From Pseudomonas viridiflava (GTDB lineage Bacteria; Pseudomonadota; Gammaproteobacteria; Pseudomonadales; Pseudomonadaceae), in contig NZ_UTHA01000001.1 of the NCBI RefSeq assembly GCF_900582195.1, positions 558,001 through 622,000 on the forward strand: a DNA stretch of 64,000 nucleotides. Direction: 5' to 3'. The notes below the pieces were generated by a model. The model was not told the DNA's origin, ran no database searches, and was given only the letters and a program-made list of their open reading frames with translations. Below, piece after piece: positions 53,187 through 60,218 of this stretch; position 1 is the first letter of the stretch; each line of letters begins with the position of its first letter. Both the position numbers and the translations under genes were made by a program.

Positions 53187-54232
53187 TTACTGGCTCCCTG
53201 AATGATCAGGCGGGAATCGTCTTTCGGGTCGACCGTGGTCACCGCACCGGCCTCGCCGAGAATCTTCGGCATGCGTTCGCGATAAAGGCGCAGGAGAAGT
53301 TGCGGGTCAGTGCTACTGGCCAGACCCGAAACCGTGGCCGTGTCCGCAGCAGCCTTGGCCAAGCGCTCACCGGCCTGCGCGTGAGCGACTTGCAGCGTGC
53401 GATCGGCTTGTTCGTTGGCAGTCTGAGTGAGTTTCTCGGCGTCCGTGCGCGCATTGGCTACGGCTTTGTCAGCTTGCTGGCTGGCCGTGAGCACCGCGTT
53501 GAACGCACTGACCGCCGGAGCCGGCAGACTCGATTGCACATCGACCCGCGCCACTTCGATGCCGATGCCCTGCCCGCTCGCTTTCAACTCGGCCAAACGT
53601 TTGTTGATGCCTTGCACCAGATCACCGCGCAGTCTTTCGCGGCGTTCGGCCGCCTGATTGTCAGTGCCGATCAACTCCGGGCGCGCGACCAGAATGGTGT
53701 CCAGATCCCGCGCGGCAGTCAGCGTCACGGCACTGCGGGTGACCAATCGATCCAGGGCTGGCAGCACATGATCGGCCTGCAGCACGAAGTCGTAAGGGTC
53801 GCTGACTTTGTAAAACACCCGCACGTCGAGCTGCACTACGCCGGCATCACCGGTCAATAAATAACCCGATCCAGCCAGCGCATCGCTCAACGGTACGGCG
53901 AAAGAAGCGACCCGATCAGCCTTCAGTGCTTCATCGCTGCGCAACAGGTTTTCCACTCGACGCTCAATGACCCGATCCGCTGCCGGCAGCAAAATCACCT
54001 GTTCGAACGGCTGTGGCCAGGCCAATAACAGCCCGGCATTCTGGATGCGATCAAGCGCGCCGAAATACAAAACCACCGCGCGACTCTGTGGATCAATCTG
54101 CCGCACATTGGAAAACGCCCAGGCCAATGCGGCCAGTACTGTCACCGCATACAAGGCAAAAAACGCCAAACGCCCAGCCTGAATCCAGGGACTGTTCAGC
54201 GAATGTGTTCCACGTGGAACTTCATCACTCAT
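53183..54232 (-). CDS. SPFH-domain membrane protein, HflC-like
   Basis: A 349-residue protein. One N-terminal membrane segment (~18-42) is followed by an SPFH/band-7 domain (IDPQSRAVVLYFGALDRIQNAGLLLAWPQPFEQVILLP) and a long Ala/Gln-rich coiled coil (~245-310, QQADKAVANARTDAEKLTQTANEQ). It resembles HflC, which with HflK caps the FtsH protease, but it is not in the hflX-hflKC locus and is encoded with a metal ATPase. It probably forms a ring with the other two SPFH proteins of this operon. It overlaps both neighbours by 4 bp. A parS-like site falls at codons ~4-9. Confidence 0.85.
   Translation of the reverse strand: MSDEVPRGTHSLNSPWIQAGRLAFFALYAVTVLAALAWAFSNVRQIDPQSRAVVLYFGALDRIQNAGLLLAWPQPFEQVILLPAADRVIERRVENLLRSDEALKADRVASFAVPLSDALAGSGYLLTGDAGVVQLDVRVFYKVSDPYDFVLQADHVLPALDRLVTRSAVTLTAARDLDTILVARPELIGTDNQAAERRERLRGDLVQGINKRLAELKASGQGIGIEVARVDVQSSLPAPAVSAFNAVLTASQQADKAVANARTDAEKLTQTANEQADRTLQVAHAQAGERLAKAAADTATVSGLASSTDPQLLLRLYRERMPKILGEAGAVTTVDPKDDSRLIIQGASK
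54206..54221. promoter_or_regulatory. parS-like ParB-binding site (in the HflC-like gene)
   Basis: TGTTCCACGTGGAACT is identical to the 42896 site and contains the 14-bp palindrome GTTCCACGTGGAAC. It lies at the 5' end of the coding sequence (encoding VPRGT). Confidence 0.82.
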
Positions 54233-55269
54233 GGCTGCGATCCGGATTTGCTGTCGAGTGTCGGCGGGCCATCGACCAACACGCGAAATGGCGCAGCGTC
54301 CGTGCGCAAAATCAATTTGGTGTCCGGCGTGACAATGGTGCCGAGGGTGTCCAGCGAGCGCAGCAAATTGTAGAGCTGCGGTGAACTGGCGTAAGCGCGA
54401 CCATAAATCTGTGCCGCTTCGATCCGGGATTGCGCTTCGATTTCTGCGGCCTTCACCGTGGCATCCGCTTGGACAATGCGTGCATCACGTTCGGCAGCAG
54501 AACGGATTTGCGCGGCTTCACGCTTGCCGATGGCCGTGCGTTCCGTGGCGATGGTTTCACGCTCAGCGCGCATGCGATCGACGGTAGCGGTGAGCGTCAC
54601 CGACGGCAAGGTCAACCGCTCAATGCCGACCTGAACCACCCGCACGCCATAGGTCGCGAGCAATTGCTGATCGATCTGCTCGCGCAGTTGCGCTTCGAAA
54701 TCGGCGATGCGTACCTGACTGGCATCAGTGTTGACCAGATTCGCCAGATCGAAGCTGCTGGCGGTGGTTTCCAGCGCCGAGCCCACGAAGGTGCGAATCT
54801 GCCGCGCCGCTTCATCCGGCTGATTCTGCACCGCGCGCATAAAGCGCTGCACATTGTCCGGATCACCTTGTACCTGCCACGCGACGTACGCTTGCACAAT
54901 GATGCGCAAACCGTCGCGCGTGCCGACATCCTGCAAGCCACTGGAGGTTGTCCGCAGACGCAAATCCACGGGAATCGCCGCTTCGAACGGCGCCGGCCAG
55001 CGCCAGCTCAAACCCGGATCGAGCAACACCCGCGATGGATTGCCGAAACGGGTGATGACCGTGGCTTCACCGGAGCGCACTTGCACCAGGCTCGCCGCGG
55101 CGATGGCGAAAGCCACTAGCAAAACGGCCCAGCCCATGCGCCGCCACGGAAAAGGCCCGGCCTCTTCCGGTGCACCATGGTGGTGGTGATGATGCCCATG
55201 ATGATGTCCGCCGTGGCCGTGATCGTGGCCGCTGTGATCATGTGGTTGGTGCGTGTGCGACTGGCTCAA
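54229..55269 (-). CDS. SPFH-domain protein with His-rich N-terminus, HflK-like
   Basis: A 346-residue protein. Sixteen of its first 31 residues are His, mixed with Gly and Asp, which makes a natural metal-binding tail on the cytoplasmic side. A membrane segment (~46-66) and an SPFH domain follow (VRSGEATVITRFGNPSRVLLDPGLSWRWPAPFE...), then a helical region (~225-290) ending near IYGRAYASSPQLYNLLRSLDTL, as in HflC/HflK. It overlaps the upstream and downstream genes by 4 bp. With an HMA-less P1B ATPase in the same operon, the tail may collect zinc or copper for it; this is inference. Confidence 0.87.
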   Translation of the reverse strand: MSQSHTHQPHDHSGHDHGHGGHHHGHHHHHHGAPEEAGPFPWRRMGWAVLLVAFAIAAASLVQVRSGEATVITRFGNPSRVLLDPGLSWRWPAPFEAAIPVDLRLRTTSSGLQDVGTRDGLRIIVQAYVAWQVQGDPDNVQRFMRAVQNQPDEAARQIRTFVGSALETTASSFDLANLVNTDASQVRIADFEAQLREQIDQQLLATYGVRVVQVGIERLTLPSVTLTATVDRMRAERETIATERTAIGKREAAQIRSAAERDARIVQADATVKAAEIEAQSRIEAAQIYGRAYASSPQLYNLLRSLDTLGTIVTPDTKLILRTDAAPFRVLVDGPPTLDSKSGSQP

Positions 55270-57230
55270 TGGGCGACTCCTGGTTGAGCGGTGGTGCGCG
55301 CGGGCGTCGGGTCAGCCGGCAGCGAGAACGTACGCAGGTCGATGGTCGGGGCATTGCTGCTGCCGCCCAGTCGATGATCGAGTATCAGCAATTTGGCTTT
55401 GCTCAGGCCCTGGCTGAGCTGGCTGAGATATTGCTCGAGCACGAAAGCCTGACCGGCACTGGCGTAGGCTTTTTGCTCGGCACGGAATCTCAGGTCTGCC
55501 GCCTGCGCCGTAGCGTTGGTTTCCCGCGCATTGGCGCTGGCCTTGTCGCGAGCAAGGCTGGCCTGCAACTGCGCCTGATTGCTCGCTTGCGCCGCCGCGC
55601 CACGCTCTCGGGAGATCAACGCTTGCGCGCCGATCTGCGCTGCTTGCACGCTGTGATAGGCATTGGCGGCACCGGCCGGCGGATGAATGGCTTCGACAAC
55701 TGTGGCGAGAATTTCCACGCCGCTGTCGAGTTTTTGCAGATCGCTTTGCACCGCGCGACCGATCTCCTCGCCCAGCCCGACACGGTCTTGACCGAGCAAA
55801 CCGTCGAGCGTACGCGAGGCAAAGTCGTGCACCAGAATCCGGCTGGCGGTGCTGCGGATCAGCGTCGGCACATCGGCACTGTTATAGGTAGCGGCCAACG
55901 CGGCCTGGTCGCTCAAGCCAATGCGATAGATGAAGCGCACGTCCATGTTGACGATCTGAAAGCTCTGCTGCTCGCCACGGCTGCTGGCGATGACTTGCGA
56001 CTTGTCATTGACGTGACTGGCGTCCCACAAACGATTGGCTGTAAACGGCGCCGGACCTTCAGCAGGATCGGCTTGCAGCGGCACCGGGTTCTCCGCGACG
56101 CTGGTTGCCAGTTCGTGCACCACGCCGTTTTCAACGATCAGCACGCGCCCCAGCGGCCACGGCAAACCTGTGTGCAAGCCTGGGCCAAACACCTGCACCG
56201 GTTTGCCGAAACGCTCATAAATACCACGGCCCTGTAACGGGATTTCATGGACTCCGGTGAGCAACCAGCCCACCGCAGCGACCAATGCCAGCACCGGCAC
56301 AAACGCGCGGCGCATGTAACCGAACGCCCAGATCTGGCGCAGATCGATGCCAAAGCGGTTGTGCAATTCATGCTGCAAGACGAGTAACGGCTGTGGTGGC
56401 CAACGCAGCATGTCAGCGACAAAACTGCGCGCCAGCAACGTCGGTTCAAGCCGCTCACGACGAGGGCTGAATACCGAGAGAACAGCGCGCAATAACAGCT
56501 CGATCGCAACCAACCCTGGCAAGATGCCGATCAATACGGCAACACGTGCCGGCCACACGGCATCCTCGCCGGCGAACAGCAAACACAATGCGCCCAGCAC
56601 CAGACTAATGATCGCCACACGCGTCAATTGCGCCAGCGAACCTGCTTCCGGCGATTGCGCTGGATGTTCCTGGGCCAGTTGCCGCTCCAGTACCAGCAAG
56701 CCGAACGCCAGCAGCAACGCCAACGCAGCCCCCACAGTGGCGGGTAACCCCACTGCAGCGGCCGGCAACGCGAGGTTCCACACTGGCTCGATGCTCAGCA
56801 CCACAAGCAGCGACCATCCAGCCAACCACAGCGTCGCTGCACCGATCTGGCCGATCACCTGCAATCCGCGCTGACTGAGGCGATCCAACAGCCGCTCGTA
56901 CCAGCCTTGTGGCGCGGATTGTTCCTCGTCAGCAAGTGGCACCAGCACAACAGCAGGATCGATCACCTGCGCGCGCCATTGCGTCACCCACCACGCCGAT
57001 TGCAGCCCTGCGACCAGCACCAGCAATGCCGCACTCTGGTTGACCAATAGCGGCAGCCACAGGGACTGCGGGGCAAACAGCCCGACAAAGAACGCCAGCA
57101 CCCACCCTGCCCCGGCCAATCCGCCGAGACCGATCGCCCAACGTCGCAAGTGCCGGCTCTGCACGGCGGCCTGCTGAAAGCGCGGTAGCCCGGTCACTTG
57201 CGTGCCTTCTACGTCCAGATCGACTTGCAT
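55266..57230 (-). CDS. large multi-spanning SPFH protein, HflK-like
   Basis: A 654-residue first gene of the operon. The N-terminal ~330 residues contain about seven hydrophobic segments (for example near GGLAGAGWVLAFFVGLF, VGLPATVGAALALLLAFGLLVL, ARVAVLIGILPGLVAIELLL and AFVPVLALVAAVGWLL), which classic HflK lacks. An SPFH domain follows (IYERFGKPVQVFGPGLHTGLPWPLGRV) with the HflK-like VEAIHPPAGAANAYHSVQAAQI, then an Ala-rich coiled coil. The function is unknown; the fusion suggests it anchors a ring of SPFH proteins in the membrane. A Zur-like palindrome lies 35-49 bp upstream of its start. Confidence 0.82.
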   Translation of the reverse strand: MQVDLDVEGTQVTGLPRFQQAAVQSRHLRRWAIGLGGLAGAGWVLAFFVGLFAPQSLWLPLLVNQSAALLVLVAGLQSAWWVTQWRAQVIDPAVVLVPLADEEQSAPQGWYERLLDRLSQRGLQVIGQIGAATLWLAGWSLLVVLSIEPVWNLALPAAAVGLPATVGAALALLLAFGLLVLERQLAQEHPAQSPEAGSLAQLTRVAIISLVLGALCLLFAGEDAVWPARVAVLIGILPGLVAIELLLRAVLSVFSPRRERLEPTLLARSFVADMLRWPPQPLLVLQHELHNRFGIDLRQIWAFGYMRRAFVPVLALVAAVGWLLTGVHEIPLQGRGIYERFGKPVQVFGPGLHTGLPWPLGRVLIVENGVVHELATSVAENPVPLQADPAEGPAPFTANRLWDASHVNDKSQVIASSRGEQQSFQIVNMDVRFIYRIGLSDQAALAATYNSADVPTLIRSTASRILVHDFASRTLDGLLGQDRVGLGEEIGRAVQSDLQKLDSGVEILATVVEAIHPPAGAANAYHSVQAAQIGAQALISRERGAAAQASNQAQLQASLARDKASANARETNATAQAADLRFRAEQKAYASAGQAFVLEQYLSQLSQGLSKAKLLILDHRLGGSSNAPTIDLRTFSLPADPTPARTTAQPGVAH

Positions 57231-57264
57231 ATCACCCCGAATTCATTGGCTCACACCTGTAGAT

Positions 57265-57279
57265 CGTTACGATATAACG
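57265..57279. promoter_or_regulatory. Zur-like palindrome upstream of the SPFH/hmtA operon
   Basis: CGTTACGATATAACG shares the GTTA-N5-TAAC frame with the two Zur boxes of the window (10 of 13 core bases match the 40741 box); extended by one base each side it reads TCGTTA-N5-TAACGA. It is 35 bp from the operon's start codon and about 165 bp from lpd3. Confidence 0.5.
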
Positions 57280-57357
57280 AAATAGGTGAAATATTCGTAC
57301 ACAATTGCGCTTATTCAAAGATGTCCAACCTGTCGCCTCCCTGAAGCCTTGACCGAG

Positions 57358-57389
57358 ATGTGCGGAAACGCACATATTACGTTCGTAAT
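57358..57389 (+). promoter_or_regulatory. two adjacent inverted repeats upstream of lpd3
   Basis: ATGTGCG-GAAA-CGCACAT (57358-57375) is a perfect 7-bp stem with a GNRA tetraloop. It is directly followed by ATTACG-TT-CGTAAT (57376-57389). Both lie 53-85 bp before the lpd3 start, in the leader or promoter. They may be an RNA hairpin or protein sites. Confidence 0.5.
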
Positions 57390-57442
57390 TTTCATTCGGA
57401 ACTACTTTTAGCGATCCGCATCCATCCAACAGGAGCAAGCGC

Positions 57443-58843
57443 ATGAGCAACTATGACGTGGTGATTCTGGGCGGCGGCCCCGGTGGCTATAACGCAGCAA
57501 TCCGCGCCGGCCAGTTGGGCCTCAAGGCCGCGTGCGTGGAAGGCCGGGCAACGCTCGGTGGCACCTGCCTGAACGTCGGTTGCATGCCGTCAAAAGCATT
57601 GCTGCATGCCTCGGAGCTTTACGACGCGGCGATGGGCGCGGAATTCGCCAACCTCGGCATCGAGGTCAAACCGACGCTAAACCTCACGCAAATGATGAAA
57701 CAAAAAGACGAAAGCGTGGCCGGCCTGACCAAAGGCATCGAATTTCTGTTTCGCAAAAACAAGGTCGACTGGATCAAGGGTTGGGGCCACATCGATGGCC
57801 CCGGCAAGGTCACAGTGACCGACGATCAGGGCAGCAAAATCGAACTGACCGCCAAGGACATCATTATCGCCACCGGTTCCGAGCCCACTCCCCTGCCCGG
57901 CGTCGAGATCGACAACCAGCGCATTCTTGATTCAACCGGCGCGTTGTCGCTGAGCGAAGTGCCCAAGCATCTGGTGGTGATCGGTGCCGGGGTGATTGGC
58001 CTGGAACTGGGTTCGGTATGGCGGCGACTTGGCGCTCAAGTCACCGTGGTCGAATACCTCGACCGCATCTGCCCCGGCGTTGATGGCGAGGCCGGTAAAA
58101 CCCTGCAACGCTCGCTGAGCAAACAGGGCATCGCGTTCAAACTGAGTTCGAGAGTCACCAGCGCCACTTCTTCTGCAAACAGTGTGCAGCTCAGCGTCGA
58201 GCCTGCTGCGGGTGGCACTGCTGAGTCGCTCGAAGCCGATTACGTGCTGGTCGCTATCGGTCGTCGCCCGTACACCCAAGGCCTCGGTCTGGAGAATGTC
58301 GGTCTGAGCACCGACAAGCGCGGCATGCTCGCCAACAAACAGCACCGCACCGAAGCCGCCGGAGTCTGGGTGATCGGCGACGTGACCTCCGGGCCGATGC
58401 TCGCGCACAAGGCTGAAGACGAAGCGATGGCCTGCGTCGAGCAGATCCACGGCAAGGCTGGCGAGGTCAATTACGACCTGATCCCCAACGTGATCTACAC
58501 CAAACCGGAACTGGCCAGCGTCGGCAAGACCGAAGAACAACTCAAGGCCGAGGGCCGCGCCTACAAGGTCGGCAAGTTTCCGTTCACCGCCAACAGCCGG
58601 GCGAAGATCAACCATGAGACCGAGGGGTTTGCCAAAGTCATCGCCGACGAGCGCACTGATGAAGTACTCGGCGTACACCTGGTCGGTCCGAGCGTGAGTG
58701 AAATGATTGGCGAGTTTTGCGTGGCGATGGAGTTCAGTGCTTCGGCTGAGGACATTGCGTTGACTTGCCATCCGCATCCGACCCGGTCGGAAGCGCTGCG
58801 CCAGGCGGCGATGAATGTCGAGGGGATGGCGACGCAGATGTAG
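57443..58843 (+). CDS. lpd3: dihydrolipoyl dehydrogenase (Lpd3-like)
   Basis: A 466-residue FAD disulphide oxidoreductase that reoxidises dihydrolipoamide with NAD+. The FAD motif is VVILGGGPGGYNAA, the redox disulphide is C42/C47 in GGTCLNVGC, the NAD motif is VVIGAGVIGLELGSVW, FAD motif 2 is GVWVIGDVT, and the C-terminal catalytic His lies in LTCHPHPTRSEA. No 2-oxoacid dehydrogenase E1/E2 genes are adjacent, as for the stand-alone lpd3 of P. aeruginosa, to which I compare it from memory. ACAGGAGC precedes the ATG. It is divergent from the SPFH/hmtA operon. Confidence 0.9.
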   Translation: MSNYDVVILGGGPGGYNAAIRAGQLGLKAACVEGRATLGGTCLNVGCMPSKALLHASELYDAAMGAEFANLGIEVKPTLNLTQMMKQKDESVAGLTKGIEFLFRKNKVDWIKGWGHIDGPGKVTVTDDQGSKIELTAKDIIIATGSEPTPLPGVEIDNQRILDSTGALSLSEVPKHLVVIGAGVIGLELGSVWRRLGAQVTVVEYLDRICPGVDGEAGKTLQRSLSKQGIAFKLSSRVTSATSSANSVQLSVEPAAGGTAESLEADYVLVAIGRRPYTQGLGLENVGLSTDKRGMLANKQHRTEAAGVWVIGDVTSGPMLAHKAEDEAMACVEQIHGKAGEVNYDLIPNVIYTKPELASVGKTEEQLKAEGRAYKVGKFPFTANSRAKINHETEGFAKVIADERTDEVLGVHLVGPSVSEMIGEFCVAMEFSASAEDIALTCHPHPTRSEALRQAAMNVEGMATQM

Positions 58844-58875
58844 GGTTCTAAATCTTTATTGACCGGACTGCCGCT

Positions 58876-58957
58876 TTCGCGAGCAAGCTCGCTCCCACAT
58901 TCGACCGTAATACGCCTGAAAGAGCGCGGTCACTGTGGGAGCGAGCCTGCTCGCGAA
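58876..58957. repeat. REPIN after lpd3
   Basis: Arms at 58876-58899 (inner variant GCAAGCTCGC) and 58934-58957 (GCCTGCTCGC) flank a 34-bp spacer. It lies between convergent genes. Confidence 0.95.
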
Positions 58958-58971
58958 GGGTGCGACTAGGT

Positions 58972-59445
58972 CTACAGCGGAAGATGCCCCAACGGCAAAG
59001 CACCCGGCGTCTTCACCGTGTGAATGGCAAAGTTGCTGCGAATGTCGCTCACACCCGGAAGCTTCAGCAGACAACCGCTGAGAAAGCGGTCATATGCACG
59101 CAAATCCGGCACCACCACTTGCAACAGAAAATCCGACTCGCCCGATACCAGAAACGCTGAAATCACCTCCGGCAGCGCCGTCACCGCAGCATAAAACGCC
59201 TCGGCCTGTTCATCGTTGTGGCGCTCGACCTTGACCCCGACAAACACCGTCAGCCCTAACCCGACTTCATCGCGATCGAGATTGGCCTGATAGCCACGAA
59301 TCACCCCGGCCTCTTCAAGCATCCGCACCCGGCGCAGACACGGCGAGGCCGACAAGCCGATTTCGTCCGCCAGCTCGACATTGCTCAGGCGCCCGTTGCG
59401 TTGCAGGGCCGCGAGAATCTTGCGATCAAAGGCGTCGAGTTTCAT
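58972..59445 (-). CDS. Lrp/AsnC-family transcriptional regulator
   Basis: A 157-residue feast/famine regulator. The N-terminal HTH (LDAFDRKILAALQRNGRLSNVELADEIGLSASPCLRRVRMLEEAGVIRGYQANLD) is followed by a RAM/AsnC ligand-binding domain (~65-150, with VSGESDFLLQVVVPDLRAYDRFL). It senses an amino acid. It is divergent from a LysE/RhtB-type exporter across 143 bp, a common pairing in which the Lrp protein controls the exporter. Length is typical. Confidence 0.92.
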   Translation of the reverse strand: MKLDAFDRKILAALQRNGRLSNVELADEIGLSASPCLRRVRMLEEAGVIRGYQANLDRDEVGLGLTVFVGVKVERHNDEQAEAFYAAVTALPEVISAFLVSGESDFLLQVVVPDLRAYDRFLSGCLLKLPGVSDIRSNFAIHTVKTPGALPLGHLPL

Positions 59446-59588
59446 GTTTGGCAGATCCTGATAGTCGTGACGTTGAAAACCAGCAGGTTATGCCAAAGCG
59501 GTAGGCTTTTGAAGCGGAATACGCAAGCACCTGCCCGCCCTTCCGCCCTAGACTTGGCGCACCGAATCAACAACGAAAGGGGTGTAGC

Positions 59589-60218
59589 GTGGCGAGTCTC
59601 TGGCTGTTTTTCCTGGCATTGGCGGTGGTCTATCTGTTGCCCGGCCCGGACATGATCCTGCTGCTGCAAACCGGTGCCCGCCAGGGTCGCGGCGCGGCGC
59701 TGGCCACTGCCATCGGCCTGGGCGTTGCCCGTGGTTGTCACGTAGCCCTGGCTGCGTTGGGGCTGGCGGCGCTGTTCAAAGCCGCGCCGTGGACATTCGA
59801 GGTGGTGCGTCTGGCGGGGGCGGCGTACCTGTTGTGGATCGGCATTCAATGCCTGCGCAGCACACTGCTGCCGAACCTGAATGCTGGCGAGCCTGGCGAC
59901 GCCCACGGGCAATGGCGCGCAGCGATCCGCCGCGGTTTGCTGACCAACCTGCTCAATCCCAAAGCGTTGTTGTTCTGTTCGGTGCTGCTGCCGCAATTCA
60001 TTGTCAATGATGGTGCGTCGGTGCTTAGCCAGTTCGCCGTGCTCGGCATGCTGCTGGTCGGCGTCGGCCTGCTGTTCGACAGCGCTTACGCGCTGACCGG
60101 CGCCGCGCTGGGCCGTTGGCTGCAACACAGTCCAACGGCCCAGCGCATACAACAATGGCTGTTCGGCAGCCTGCTGATCGGTTTCGCCGTGCGCCTGACG
60201 TTCGTCCAGCAGGCTTAG
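59589..60218 (+). CDS. LysE/RhtB-family amino-acid exporter
   Basis: A 209-residue inner-membrane exporter with about six segments and the family marks: LLPGPDMILLLQTGARQGRGAALATAIGLGVARGCHVALAALGLAAL and NLLNPKALLFCSVLLPQF. It starts at GTG 59589. The substrate is an amino acid or derivative not readable from sequence. Control by the divergent Lrp-type regulator is likely. Its stop overlaps the convergent 60215 gene by 4 bp. Confidence 0.9.
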   Translation: MASLWLFFLALAVVYLLPGPDMILLLQTGARQGRGAALATAIGLGVARGCHVALAALGLAALFKAAPWTFEVVRLAGAAYLLWIGIQCLRSTLLPNLNAGEPGDAHGQWRAAIRRGLLTNLLNPKALLFCSVLLPQFIVNDGASVLSQFAVLGMLLVGVGLLFDSAYALTGAALGRWLQHSPTAQRIQQWLFGSLLIGFAVRLTFVQQA

